DNA from: Prunella strophiata
Lineage: Eukaryota > Chordata > Aves > Passeriformes > Prunellidae
Length of the DNA: 64,000 nucleotides
Reading direction: 5' to 3'
Assembly (NCBI GenBank): GCA_036583965.1
Contig: JAZBQD010000028.1
Location: 310,001-374,000, forward strand
In this document: positions 21,259 to 34,682 of the stretch, one piece after another
Numbering within the stretch: position 1 is the stretch's first letter
Layout: each line of letters starts with the position of its first letter
Notes under the pieces: generated by a model
What the model saw: the letters and a program-made list of their open reading frames with translations, nothing else
What the model was told of the DNA's origin: nothing
Databases searched by the model: none
Translations under genes and position numbers: made by a program

Positions 21259-21408
21259 CTTGCCAGCCTGGTTTACACACGGGTTTGACATTAACTCGTA
21301 CCAAGACATCTTCTGTTGCATGCTTTTGCCCACAGTCAAAAGCTGTGACCATTATCTCGTACTGGCGCTGTTTATCATAGCTCAGTTTCTCGGTGTTCCT
21401 GATGTTAC
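21259..21408 (-). CDS. CLSTN2: Calsyntenin-2, coding exon C (end of second cadherin repeat)
   Basis: A 150-bp internal exon: acceptor CCTCTAG|GTAAC, donor CAAG|GTAAGG. It begins with the last two bases of a Gly codon and ends with the first base of the next codon (phase 1 on both sides). It encodes NIRNTEKLSYDKQRQYEI, then a YDCG-like FDCGQK and VKPVCKPGWQ, the end of the second extracellular cadherin repeat and the lead into the LNS/LamG region. It matches vertebrate calsyntenin-2 closely from memory of the human protein. Calsyntenin-2 is a type I postsynaptic membrane protein implicated in synapse organisation. The exon joins in frame to 28174-28382 across a 6.8-kb intron that contains an ERVL-like solo LTR. 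Confidence 0.96.
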
Positions 21409-21902
21409 CTAGAGGTTCAACACAAGAAGACATTCACAGATTCATTCTTGGCTGAGCATCCCCAAACTGCAACATTTGGGTCCTGGTTCATCAAGTTCTT
21501 TGTGACTTTGAGCTCTTTGAAGCACACAGGACATGCAGAAGGAGAACTGTTTTGAGGAATAGGAAAGATTTCCTTACAATCCAGCAGAGAAATAAGAAGC
21601 TTGTAGGAAAATATGATGGGAGTGATATAATGTGGACATGGCTCTATCAGAAAAAATCTGCTCAACAACACTTTTTAAAGTAAGATGGTAATAGTAATTA
21701 GCAGTTACATCCTGACATGTGAGCTATGAGTAGGTGCACCTCCTTTTCCACATTTGCCACAACACATGGCTTTAACAGCCACATTCCTGAGATCCACTAT
21801 TGAACCCAAGTATCTTCCTGTTTTTTCAAAAGCTATTACCCTGCAGGTGAGAGACATTTTAAAAATGTGAAAAGCCCTAGAATCACCTCCTGCATCACAG
21901 TG
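21409..21902. other. Intron between CLSTN2 exons B and C, proximal part
   Basis: Intronic sequence next to the exon C acceptor. It holds a pyrimidine-poor but usable acceptor tract (GAACCTCTAG). No gene or repeat was recognised before the solo LTR. Confidence 0.6.
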
Positions 21903-22434
21903 TGTCCTAGGTTGCAAAGCAAGATGTATTTTATTACCATCTCCATGTACTGTTAAAACTAGGAGGGGGCTGTGTTCTTCTTATCTCTTATCTCCCACCG
22001 CGGGATTGTCCGCTGTTAATGGCTCTGTTAATGGCCCATCAAGGCCTTATCACGGTCTATTGTGAGATGATCTGCCCAAGGGGGAGGACCAGACATTGTC
22101 ACGGGGATAAGTATGGACTTTGAGACTGAAGAGTCAGCTCTTGTTCACTGAACCCCAGAGAACACAGGCTGCTGTCGGCTACTGGGACCCCGGTTTTCGG
22201 TGGGACCATTTTCATTGGGACTGCTATCACCACTCCAACTAGAAGGGATAGATATCAGGTCACACTCTGACTCTGTTTTGGTTTTTTTTTTGGTTTTTTT
22301 TTTTGGTTTTTTTTTGTTTTGGTTTTTTTTTTTTTTGTCTTTCTTTCCGTTGCATGTATTTTATTTTAGTTTTTTTATTAAATTGTATTTCTGACTTAGA
22401 GTGTCTCACTAGTTTTTACTTTCAAACCAGTACA
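21903..22434 (+). repeat. Solo LTR, ERVL-like (class III) family
   Basis: A 532-bp element from TGTCCTAGG to CCAGTACA, flanked by CAGTG at 21898-21902 and 22435-22439. The 5-bp duplication is typical of ERVL-type elements. The same LTR family is present in inverse orientation at 45805-46307, where it adjoins integrase sequence, which confirms that it is an LTR. A T/G-rich low-complexity stretch (22278-22338) lies in its 3' half. It is antisense to CLSTN2. Confidence 0.88.
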
Positions 22435-25400
22435 CAGTGTTGAGCAGTATTTGATAGGGCAGCACAAAGTTATCACATGCAAAATAAAACCCAGCAAAAA
22501 CAGGGTTTATCTGCTGAACCTGACACACATATAAAGGTAACAAATTGCCTGCTTTGGGAACAAAGACATCAGAACTTTCAGAAGGAAAGGGAAACATCTT
22601 TCTCTGAATAGTTCCTGGAGGACTGGGGGGGCACCATGCAAAATATATGGGTTTTCTATTAAAAAATTCAGCATTTTAATTCTGTCCATTTCCACTGAAT
22701 TTTATTTTTTGCACAAGTTGAAACTTCATCCTGTTTAATTCATTTCATGTTTTTGCTCAGGGCTGTTTGTTTTACTGTCTCTTTGAATGAGGATTTTTTT
22801 TCTAGAATACAAGGAACAAACTTACTCTGCAGCAGTGCTACACATAACATCTGCTTGTAAGCAAGGATCAGCAAAATCCCGTTGTTTGTGCTAAATTTGA
22901 AATGGGCAGCCCCCATATCCTGGAATTTAGTCAGATGCAGTGAACTGATCCCTACAGGTGCTGGCCAAAGTCTTTTTTGTCAGGCACAAAACATTAGATT
23001 TGGTTTGAGCATTTGGGTTTCATTTTCTTTTTTCTTTTCACTCGTGAGTGAGAGACAGGAGAAAGAAGACAAATGCAGCTTCTTAAAAGAAGTCTTTCAC
23101 TAAAGCTCCATCAATTTGACAAGTGAAGACTTTTAGCAGGTGTCTCTCTGCTTAACACTCCTTATCTTGCCAGAGCCTACCACTTTGCTTTTTACTACTA
23201 CTACATTAAAGTTTATTGAAATGGATACAAAACTTTCCAGGTCAGGCCTGAAGAAAGGCTGCTGTTTGCATTTATCACCACCTTCAGGTTCAAAACCTGT
23301 AGTTTGAATAGAACCTTGCATCTGCAGTTGTAAGTCAGGCCCAATAGCCTATTTACTGTTGAGTCTGAGTCTCTCCCGCTCCCTTTGTGAGCAGGGAACA
23401 CAGGAGGACAAGCCCTTCTCATATTTTAATGTCTTGAAAGGAGAAATTGAATGAGCTGCTGAAAGCTGATTTGGATACAGGGCAGTGTCCTGCAGATTCT
23501 GGGATTCTCCCTCTGGGGTACCTCATGTTGCCAGGCATTTTCAGGCCTGCCACAGGCACAGCTCTTTCCTCCCCACAAGAACTGCAACAACCACATCAAC
23601 TACTTCATTGGGTTTTGAGTTAGTGATTGACAAAACAATCTAATCACTCATTTTACTATCTTGAGTTGCCTAAGAGGATTTAATGAAAAATTTCCTCTGT
23701 ATATACTTAATTACTGACTTTATATCTGCTCAGTTCTTCTGTCCTTTTTGCATTACATTATTTCATACATGAATTTTTATATTTCCCTATTTGGCTCTTC
23801 TTGGTATTAATTTAGTCTGTGACCAGCAAAGATAATTCTCAAGAAACCAAAACTGTCCAAATTTTCATTAGCAGATTGCAAAAATTTCTGTGGCACATTA
23901 ACTGTCCTACAGGATTTATAAATCATTACAACATATTTACATTTCATTAAATCGATCTTCCAAGATCTGTATTTCATTATGGCCATTTCAGATTTGGACT
24001 ACAAAGATTCTGACTCTTAGTTGTTATTCTGGAAGGTCATTTGGATGACTTGCAGATGTTACCCAATAGTTTACTGATTTCCTAATATTTTTTTTCTCTT
24101 ACCTCTAATGCTTTATAATTCTTTGGGGTTTTATTATTTTATCAATACAATTAAAAAGCAGACACAGAAGGAAAGCACTACAAACACAAAATAACTGAAG
24201 TTTTAGAGATGATAGTCTGAAAGTTTCTGTTTACATCTCACCCATAGACAAAATAGTAATTAATAACATTAAAAAGAGAAAATTTCAATGGAGAAGTAAG
24301 TACATTTCTTCACAATTCAAAATTAGGCCATACATTTTTTATTTAGTCTTCCTAAATATCTGCCTTTTCCTGGAAATACCCAGAGCTATAACCAGTTTTC
24401 AAACAACAAAAAGCAGATTGGTGACTAGAGGAATATAAAAATGTCTGTGTCCTCCTTCCTGAGGACACAGACATTTACACCTCTGTTTCTTCAAGGTCAG
24501 TTTTAGGGATAGATGGATATAGACATCCCTCTTTTATGGCACTTCCACTAACTTTGGAGCAGACATGAGAATGGGGAAAGACTTGACTGATTTAGTATGG
24601 CAATTCCCTCCTAAATTCAAAAGTTACTAAAACAATTGATCTTCTTGTCAAAAAGGTTAATTTTTAAATGATAATAAAAAAAAATCTGTCATTTAATAAA
24701 TATATAAATATCAAATGCAGATGCTCAGCTATAAAGTTTGGCTTTACTTTTCTGGCAATATGAAGTGTGCACAGCTCCTACCACAGCTCTGGGTGCTGTA
24801 AAGGGGGATCTTGTGAGGTCCTGTCCCATCTAGGATTTGTAACCTGATAAAACCTGTATGGACTGGACAGGTCCCTGTCTCATCCTCACATTGAACAGTC
24901 TGAAAATGCATTTGTGAAGTGCTCCCCAGAGCAAGGTGGCAAATAAGAGTCATCCCTATTTTTGAGGTGAGACTAGGTCAGAGCTCCATCAGAATTTGTA
25001 TTTATACCTGAGTTCCCAGATCATCTGACCATAATCCCTGACAAATAAAGCACAAGATATGTGAATAAAAATGGGTTTTGCTGGCATTCCGACAGATCTG
25101 TGCATTGTGGTTTAATTTTTCTGTCACCTGAATAAAGCCTACACAATATTGCTGCAGTAACTGACTTGATTTGGGTTCTCTGCTGAGGATAAAATGAAAT
25201 TAATCTGCATGCAATACTACTTTAAAACATATTACACCTTACACCTTTAATCACAGTTCTTTGCACAGCAAAGCATAAATTTGTCCTCTGCCTTTACATG
25301 ACTGTATTTTATGACTCAGAGTTCATTGCCCTCCAAGTTGGGCTCATCATATACAAGACTGAATTTTACTAGTGCTATAGTTTCAGAACACAAAGTAATT

Positions 25401-28173
25401 TTATCCATAAAGAAATCACATACCAAGGGCCAGAGTTCCCAAACATAACTTGGAAGTTTTATACTACCTTCCCAAAGCCTAAGCTACAAGGACCTGTAGG
25501 AAATACCCCCAGGCTGATGCTGCTTCCTGTGCCCACCCACTCCTGCCTCCCATGGAGTGGGGATGAGGCAGCCTGTGCACCAACACAGCCTGCAGGGCTC
25601 TTTCTGCCTCTCTGCAAACCTTCCCCAATGTGTTATACAATTTTTCAAGGCCAAAAAATTGGTCCATGCATGGATCTAGGGACAAGAAGTAAGTTTTACC
25701 TAACAAGACACTGAACTGCCAAAAGAAAAAGAGCTGATCGTATAGCTTCATCTTTTTACAGAACTACGTTTATGGTTAGTTACATATGTAGGTCATGAAG
25801 AAAGTCCACCATCTGGGGCAGACAATGGCATGTTTTCCTCACAATTCACCCCCACCTCCATCTTTTGGGCCCCCCTGCAATATTTAGATTTATTTTAAGG
25901 TATTTGCTTATCCTCTTTCTGAGCAATGAAACTCCACATGTAGGTGACTGAAAAGCATAACAAAAAACATAAGCTGCAGAAGACACAAGAACCTAGATTT
26001 GTATTTCACAATGGCTAAAAAAAACCCCCTGTTAACAAATCCTAATTAGCACAGTATTACCAGACAGTCCCAGGCATCTCATACATCTATTTTAACCTCC
26101 CTACTGGGAACAAAATTGGGCAAGTTTCCAAAGAATTTGCACCAGAGAAAGTTTCTATCAGCTGCCATAGAGAGACATTCTCAGCAGTGAAATGTGTTGG
26201 AATTAAGCAACATATTTTTATCACAAAATAAAAGTATAGTCATCTATTCTAACTTTGTCTCTAATCCCAGTGGGTTTAAGCAATTACCATTATCTTAAAA
26301 AAATGCAAATTAGACTGCAATTACTGTTGGTTGTGGCAGCACTGTTCTTTTAGTGAACAAATAGATCAAAAATATTAATTGAATTCATGACCAAGAAACA
26401 TGCAAGTATTACAACCTTATACCAATTATTCACTGCAGGCTTTAAAGTCACATTTAAATCAATGATTTTGTCATTGCCTTTGCTGAAAAGCAGGTCCCAG
26501 GCACATGAGAACAAAGATGTAACCAAGCACTCCTGATATTTCCTGTGCTTTTGATCATATATATCTGACTTTAAAAAGACATGAGCACTCCTGAGGCAGC
26601 TGCTCTCTGTGATAGGAGCTGAAAAGGCAAGAGTAGTAGAAATGATTGCTCTGTATCACACCAATTTCAGGATATTCTCTGTCCCTTATATCTGCCACAA
26701 ACCCCACAGGAAATTACGAGATAGCGTGTGACTTCTCTAAGTACCCACCCTTACTCACACAGGCAAGTCACGTGGAGCCTTGGAAAAAAATGGATTCAGA
26801 GACAGAGAACTTTCTTTTTATGACAAAATGGGAAATCTCACAGTTAGAAAAAATACATGAAGAGGAAAATCTTCTAGGGAATTGCTTCCAAATATATCCT
26901 TCCAAATACCCACTTGCTGTAAAAAATCCTTTGTGCAGTTCTTTGGATTCTCAAGAATCCTCAGGGTTACTGTGCCAGCTGCCCTCATTTACTCAAACAC
27001 AAACATATTCCTCATGATTGCACTTCCCATACCATACACTTATTTCCCAGTGTGTGATAACGAGATGGATTTTTCCCCAAAGTCATTAAAATTTATTGAT
27101 GTAAACAGGTTATTGTCTTCTGATGCTCATCTGTGCATTGTTCAAGAACTGAACAAATACAGATGAATAATTTTTGAACAGGGTAAAGAGTTTTTATAAA
27201 ACATCCCAACATGAAAATGACTGCTCAGAGAAAACAGTAGCTCCATGCATGCTTTCAATTTACAATTTGGCCACAAATCAGATTTAACTTCCAAACTGTA
27301 CTCTCCTCCTACAAACATGGATTAAATGCTTCTGCTAGGAGAGATAAATCAGAGCATTGCTGGGTATGCACACAGGGTGTTTCTTCAGGGGAAACTATTT
27401 TGTATCATCTGAAGCAAGCAAGCAGAGAATGGGAGGAAGGACCTTCCACACACTTTTCATGCAGCTCAGTCACCATTCCCAAACTCAGTTCCATGTTCTT
27501 TGCTGATCCAGAAAGCTGACATACAAGGCCACCAAGATCAAAAACTGATGCATATGGAAAACTTAATATGGTTTATTATTTTCACTAAAATATAAAATAT
27601 ATACCTCAGAAAAACAACTAAAACAAACCAAAAAAGCCTTAAGAAATGGTACTTATTCTCCAAAGTACATTTTCTTCCATGCTGCAGAATAATTGGTCCA
27701 CTTCAGGAAGCACCACAACTGGGCAGGTCTGTGGACCTGTGATGCTTAAAGCTTTAACAATCAATAAACATATGCAGAATATTGCCATATTCAGGTTCTG
27801 CTTCAGGAAGTTCAGGGGAATGGGACTGGCTGTAATCCAGTAAATAAACCCTGCATTGGGAAATACATGCTGCCTTGGGGAATGCCATCACTTGGATGGG
27901 AAGCAGGATCTGAGACAATTAGGAGAATGGACTGAGTGACTAAGAATCATGTTTCTCACCTAAATCTGGTAGTTTAATTTCCACAGGAGATTACTGCATC
28001 ACTTTCTGCCCCAGTGGTACACAAAAGGGATGGAATTGCTCAGTGTAAGGATTCCTCCGTTCTCAGAGATGAGAACAGGATTTCTCTCTGTAGTTCCCTC
28101 TCCAGCCAGGTGATCAGCTCATGCCCCCAAGCACTGCCAGCCCTGTAGACAGCCCTGCTGTGGCAGAACTCAC
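22435..28173. other. Intron between CLSTN2 exons B and C, distal part
   Basis: AT-rich intron with no recognised exon, RNA gene or repeat family. Short chance open frames only. Confidence 0.55.
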
Positions 28174-28382
28174 CATTCCTGTCGATGGCAAAGGGAACAT
28201 CTGTGGTGACAATCTCGTAGTTGCAGATCTGGCTGTACTGGGGGGAGCAGTCCTCGTCTGTGGCTTCCACCTGCAGGATGCTGTCGTAGATCTTCCCCTC
28301 TGTTACTGAGGCCTTGTACATGCTCTCCTTGAATGCTGGGGAAAACTCATTGACATCCTTTACCTGGATATGGACTACTGCC
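28174..28382 (-). CDS. CLSTN2: Calsyntenin-2, coding exon B (cadherin linker and second repeat)
   Basis: A 209-bp internal exon: acceptor CTGTTTTAG|GGCAG, donor AATG|GTGAGT. It enters in phase 2, where its first G completes the Lys codon AAG begun by exon A, and leaves in phase 1. It encodes AVVHIQVKDVNEFSPAFK, then TEGKIYDSILQVEATDEDCS, ICNYEIVTTDVPFAIDRNG. The DVNEF motif is the calcium-binding linker between cadherin repeats 1 and 2, and DED continues the calcium site of repeat 2. It is almost identical to vertebrate calsyntenin-2. Any open frame running beyond 28174 is intronic read-through and not part of the protein. Confidence 0.97.
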
Positions 28383-29954
28383 CTAAAACAGGCACAGAAA
28401 ATATCAAAGAGAAAAGTTAATTTATTGTGACACCTCACTAAGAGTTTATTTTCAAAACACTTGAAAAGACTAACAAAACATATCTAGAAAACTATGTAAG
28501 CCCCTGTTAAAATGAGATACTAGAATTTTTATGTTTCATTTGCCCAATTTAGTATCTTAATGTGGCACTAGGTAAAAGTCCATTGCCATGGCTTGTACGG
28601 AGAGAGTTTCATGGTGTTCCCTATTAAAATCTGCCTCTAAAAATGAACCCCAGCAGAAAGCCAAACACAGTAAAATAAGCAAAGAGGAAAAAAATCACAG
28701 TAGTCTTCCATATCCACTACCTAAAAATGGTCAGTTTACAAACATTCTTCCATATTAAGTAAGGCTCTCACCTTCTGCTGATGATAATTATCTCATCCTT
28801 CAAGTGGTTACAACACTGCAGATGTAGCCCATCAAGGCCTTTGGTATTTAGTGCATAAACCCTAAAGGCCTTGCTTTGGAAGGGTTTGCTTTCTGCTTTG
28901 ATAGGCAGGGTGACAGAGGGACACAAAAGGGATGTTCTGGAGCAAGGCAGAGCTGCAATAAAGGCTGGCACCCCAGGCAGCGTGGCTGAGCGTGTGCTAC
29001 TAGACAAAGTCTGGTGGCAGTGGGCCAGACTTCATTTAGTCAAGATTAGAACAAAATTTTCCACAACTGGATTTCGACCAGATTGTTACTGACGTGAGAG
29101 GGGGAAGCATAATAAAAATTGATATTGTGAAGCAAACCTGTTTCTGAGATTTGATGGTTATCTGCTATTGCAGGCTTCCTCCTAACTCTGTATTCTTTTT
29201 AAATACCCTGAAAACTTCAGCATGCATTACAGACCTAATTAAATTTTTAATTGCCATATGTCCTGGATGAGCAAAAGGAAGAATGATTACTATAAATCAT
29301 TTATTATAATGGCTCTCAGCAAAATGAACTATTTGTACAGCACTTATACATCTTTGTGAGTTAAATTCATCTTTAATGACAAATGGTCTGGAGCTTAGTT
29401 TCATGAATTCAAAGGGAAAAAAAGGCACTGTGCTACCTAAGCTTATTCAGAGAATTGGCTCCACAGTAAAAAGTACTACCTACTGACCTTCAATCCACTT
29501 CTCTTCAGAGGACTTCACTTTCTCTGAGACTTGCTGGACAAAAGCTGAGGTCAGACACCATTCAAATGTGACACTGCTCAGCTCATGACATAGATATACT
29601 AAAAAAGGAGATGATTCCTCTTTTCTTAACAGAGAGAAAACCTATTTAAAAATTGCAAATATAATTTGAAAGCCAGTTTCTATGAACTGGATGTATTCAA
29701 TATGAAAGCACAAATGGAAAATATAAACCAAAACTGAGATGCATTTATCCACTTGAACGGGGATCGTGTCCAAAGCTTTAACTGAAGCAAACAAAAAGGA
29801 ATATATTTTCTAATAGGAAAAAGGAATGAAAAAATGGGTGGAATGTTGCAACTATGATTGATCTTTGTTTGATTTGCTTTCTACCTGAAATAACACAGAC
29901 TGTGAAGCAAATGTATGCCAAAGCAAAAAAATATTTCTTCTCATTTTCACTCAC
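28383..29954. other. CLSTN2 intron between exons A and B (1.57 kb)
   Basis: A GT/AG intron with phase 2 junctions. No repeat or gene was recognised inside it. Confidence 0.8.
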
Positions 29955-30150
29955 TTGTGAGATTTCTTCCAGTTTGTTCCACCTGGTCCCGATCCACAGT
30001 CATAGGCCTGGATGATGAATGTGTATTCCTTCTGTAGCTCACAGTCAATGGGACTCTTTGCTCGAAGCCGACCTTCTCCAGATGTCTTGTTCAGCACAAT
30101 GGCCTCGAAGGGCATTTCTTGTCCATGGATTTTAAAAGCACAAATTTCAC
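29955..30150 (-). CDS. CLSTN2: Calsyntenin-2, coding exon A (first cadherin repeat)
   Basis: A 196-bp internal exon: acceptor TTCCTCACAG|GTGAA, donor CACAA|GTGAGTG. It starts at the second base of a Gly codon (phase 1) and ends with AA of a Lys codon (phase 2) completed by exon B. It encodes EICAFKIHGQEMPFEAIV, then LNKTSGEGRLRAKSPIDC and YTFIIQAYDCGSGPGG, ending KKSH. This is most of the first cadherin repeat. NKTS is an N-glycosylation sequon. The segment GSGPGGTN differs from the mammalian sequence as I recall it, while the rest is highly conserved. The preceding exon (around VILDPPLVALDKDAP in other vertebrates) was not found up to 64000. Confidence 0.96.
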
Positions 30151-33103
30151 CTGTGAGGAACAGCACAAAACAATCATAACTGGGGGTGGGGGGTGGGTCT
30201 AAGTCTTATGCACTGGAGAGACACTTGCAAAGTTCATTTGTATTTCATCTGCTTTTCCAGAGGAGGGAAATACAGACTCAGGCACCAGGTCACTGTGTAT
30301 GCAAAAGGGCCATTAAGCAGGTGTTGTGCAGTGGGATACGCTGAGTGCAGCTCCAGGCACACTCCTTCCTCTTCCTCTGTCAGTACTTAATGGTTTCTGA
30401 AAGCCCCAGAGGCCAGTCCATATGGTACCAACAGCAACGGTGAGCTAAATTATATTTGAGCTAAATTAAGAGACTGTATTTATTTAAAGAAAATAGCAAA
30501 AAAGAAAAATAGATAATACTTCAGAGGTGGTCCTTTTTTAACTGCTGTCATATCTTGAGCCACTTGAACTGCCAGGTGGTAGCAGATATGCAGAGTCTTG
30601 AAGTTTAGCTTCCCAACAGTGGAAAAACTAATGATGCAGAACATGGGCACATTCAAAATACATCCTGCTTTATTTACAGACATACATCATCTTTGGATCA
30701 GAAGCAGTTGAAGGCACACAGACAAGTCTCCCTTTTGGACATCTCAGTTACCCACCCACATTCTCCCTCTCATACATGAGTGCCTTCTTGGCAGCAGGTC
30801 ACTCTGCCTCCAAACTGTTTCCTAATATAATAGATCCATAGCATCTCTCAGAGGAGTACTAGAGAACAGAACAGATGATATAGCAAGGACTAATAAAATT
30901 GATTTGGTCACAAAAGACAGCATAAAGGATCTTGTGAGAATATGAGACTAGAAAGGGAAAAAAGACCCAATTTCTGGTGTTCCATTTTTTATCCTTCATA
31001 ATGATAGCAAGGATATGCACATGGAGTTAATTTTATTTTATTTTTCGTTCAGTCTCTATATCCTGCTCCTATGCAAGATACTCCAGAATCCAACTTTAAA
31101 AATGAAATATTTATATAAAGATAAATATGACTTAAATATTTTTATGACACATTAAACACATGCTCTTTTATGAGCAAGTCAGTCTTGGGACATGCATTAT
31201 AGATTTAAAGCCATCTCCCACTCACATAATCCTTTTCCATTTATTTCCAATTTACAATTGCAGTCTTTTGAAAATCTCCTTGCCAATCATATCTGAGCTA
31301 AGTGCCAAATTCTAAACTAATTCTGAATCTATGACCTCTAATTCAGGCCTGGTTCCTGTTGCTCTATTACAATATACTGTTTATTTTTGCAAAAGAGAAC
31401 AGACAGTGACTTTGTAAAAGTGCTGAAGTTCATAATTCCTACTATGAGTGAAAAATAAAAAAATGACAAGGGTGTGTGTGCAGGGAGGGTGGGGATTAGG
31501 TATGGAGGTATAAACACAGAACTTTTAGAATATTTCCTCAACTGTCATCACACAGGTTTCCCTTTATGACCACAGGAGCTGAAGCTTTGTTCAGCTACAT
31601 CCACTGACATTTAGGCAGACGAATCCCACACTTAACAATTGCAATCGTTCCTGTGAATGCCTTTAACGGATCAGCACATAGTTGTTTTGGTAATGATGAG
31701 GCACTGAAAACATACATTAAGCATTGCTTATACATTTTCCTGCTGCCCCCTCTCCCTCCAGGGATGTGAAAGGGCTGTGGAGTTTCCCAGGTCAAAGCTG
31801 TGCTCTTTTCCAGGCCCTCTGCTGTTCACCCTCAGTGAGCTCAAATATTTGGCCTACAGAAGAAGCAATGGACTTTAGCCTGAGAATCAGATTTTCAACA
31901 GGGCTAACACCTTGCACATCCATAAAAGCAGGCTGCACAGTGATAATGAACTGTGCACAGGGGCCAAAGCAGGGGATGAAAAGAAGGCCGAAGGGAAGCA
32001 GTCTGTTCAGCTTTAATCACAGGCACTGATCACTGAGTTTGTATCCCACTGCTGTCACACACAACCTTTGAAAAAAATGATCTGCATTTCCTTGTAATTT
32101 CAAAACAAAACATTCATCTAAAATGATAGTGTGGATTTCAGTTTTATTTTAATTGAAAACAAAATAAACCAGTGCAAACAGGGGAAATCTAATAGCAAAT
32201 ACTGTTTGTTGTGCTCTATAAAGACTGGCCTTCATAGTTTCTTAATAAAGTTTTCCTCAGATGCACAATCCATCAACAGAAATCCTAACTTCAGTGGTTT
32301 GTGTTTATTATTTTATTGATCCACTGTTTGATTGCAAACAAGACAGCATTTGCAGACATCCAAGCTAGAGTTCTTAAAAAACAGAAATAGCTCCAGGCAG
32401 ATAAAGGTTCTCTCAGCCCTAATCTACATATTTATCATTTTTCCCTCTCCAAAGGCAGAGCCCTAATGCAAAGCAATCATAGAAGCAGCACATGTTCCAA
32501 TTAGTTCTCATCAAATATTTTAGAAGTCTCTATATCCCACTCCTATGCAAGATACTCCAGCTTTAAATATATCTCCAATTTTTCCTCCATATTCCCATTT
32601 GCCAAAGATAAAATAATGACAGCTGCCTGGATATGATGAGATATTTGTAAACACACTGCAAAAAACCCACATACATTTCCAGAATCCCAGAAGTGTACTA
32701 CAGAAGTGGCTACAGAAACCTGCTTATTTGAAAACAAGTGGAAATGTTGTTAAAAATTGGGTAAGATTTTTTTTTTTCCAAAAGAAGGGCTCTACTGCTT
32801 TTTCCAAAGAAATAAGCTAACACTGTCGAAAAATTTAAATGTATAGGATCATGACTTTTTAAAAAGGTGTCTTAATGGCTGTATTGCAAATAGAAATTAT
32901 AACAGAGTTGTAAGAGCTGCAACAAAGCAGAAAATTAAGTAAGGTCCACTGCCAGACACACATTGTCAGATATATAGAAATACTCTTAATTAAGCATTAC
33001 AAACAGCATCTTTAAAGTGTATCAGATACGTATCAGATACTATTTCTCATTATTAAGTAGAGCTACAAGGCTTTATTTCAACCCAGCTGAGCTAACCCCA
33101 GAC
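30151..33103. other. CLSTN2 intron upstream of exon A
   Basis: Intronic sequence. A 36-bp segment at 31051-31086 recurs at 32525-32560 with two mismatches. A G-rich run (GGGGGTGGGGGGTGGG) lies near 30182-30197. No exon was recognised. Confidence 0.55.
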
Positions 33104-33483
33104 TGTCGGAGATCAGACAGCTACAGAAGCTGAGCTGGGTAGCACCACAGACCTTTCGGCCCTGGTACAATGAAAGCCAAGGGAGAGAGACACTCGAAGC
33201 AAGAACAGAAGTGAAGACATCATGTCTGGTCACTCTGACCCTCTGACACTGACTGCTCTGGTGAGGGAGATGCAAAAAAGGACTTTATGGCAAAAGAGAT
33301 AACAAAGGACATTGCTAGCATAAGAATAATAATCAGAAGACTGTGTTTCTAAAGGGGACTGGGACAAAGGGGTCGAAGTGGAAAGTCTGTATGAACATAG
33401 TGACCCATAAATTCTGGTAAACTGTGTAATAAATGGCTTTGCTTTGCTGGCATAAGCAGAGTCTGTGTCAGTCAATCCTTGCA
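33104..33483 (+). repeat. Solo LTR, class II (ERVK-like)
   Basis: A 380-bp element from TGTCGGAG to CTTGCA, flanked by CCAGAC at 33098-33103 and 33484-33489. The exact 6-bp duplication is typical of alpha/beta-type ERVs. AATAAA lies at 33428-33433. No internal retroviral sequence remains, so it is a recombined solo LTR. It is antisense to CLSTN2. Confidence 0.85.
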
Positions 33484-34682
33484 CCAGACCTACACAATGC
33501 CAGTGGGAACTGTGCCAAGCTTATCTTACTTACTGGGGTCTTAGGTGAGTATGGGTTTGTAAATTTCTGGAGGAAAACAAGGCAGGGTTTCTCTCCTACT
33601 CAGACTCACCACTGAAGTTGCAGGACTTCTGCACCACCTTCTTCCCTTCTCCTTTGCAAGGCTGAAATAATGAGAGTGCAAACTGGGACATTGTTTTTCT
33701 CCCAACAGACAACCCAGCAAAATTCTGTGCTTTGTTCTTAATTTCATTTGAATGGGTTTGCAAGCAGGTGGATATAGGATTTTGTAATCATAGAAATGGT
33801 GGGATATTGTAGTGTGTTTTTACAGTGGTAGCACTGAATTGCTATGAAAAGGATAAACGGGTGACACCATGTGAAGGGGGAAGCAAATTCATGAAATCCT
33901 ATAGCAACTGCCAAGGCAGAGGGAGAATTTCTCTTCTCCCAGGTCAGGAGACACACTCTGAGGGCTTCCAGTTGCTTCCTATAAAACCTTCTGGTTACAG
34001 GGCTGAACTCTGCTGAAAGTTTCACTTTAATATATGTTTTAACTAAACTCTGGACATGTCTTTTCTTCAAATCATTCAAACTATCATTAGCCATAAGCAC
34101 CTATTAATTTTGAAGTTGACATTCTTTTAGGTTTTAAAGCCTTGGTAGATCCATATGTTACTACTCCAGGGGTAATAAGGATATTATTTCCTCCGTAAAA
34201 ATTATAATAGCCTGAAAAAAAGCTACTGATGGGTCATAATTACTGAAACATAACCAACAGACTTATCTACTGTTTGGAAATTGATAAAGACAATGTTTCA
34301 CATTCATTCACATTTACATGCAAGATTTAATGATTAAAAGCCTTAATCAATAAAACTGTATTACAAATTACTGTCTTTGATACGAAACACCAGATTCATG
34401 CTTCTTGCAGTAAAATAATAATCCCCAATGTTACTCCTTTAATAACTACCCAGCCTCATTCACTTGAAATCAATTTCAGAAGTTATTAAGAAACTTAATA
34501 ACTTAAGGATTATTTGGACTTTCACAGCTCCTTTTGCTACTTCCTCAGCCTTCACTACACCAAGAATACTTGAAGACTTCAGATGGAAAGCTGGGATCTC
34601 TGACATTCCATCATTGGCATCAATAGTTAAAAAGGCACCAGTAGTATGTGAATCAGGAATCAGCAAATGCTGTTTCACTGGG
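33484..34682. other. Intronic sequence
   Basis: No exon, RNA gene or repeat family was recognised between the solo LTR and the CR1 3' end. Confidence 0.5.
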
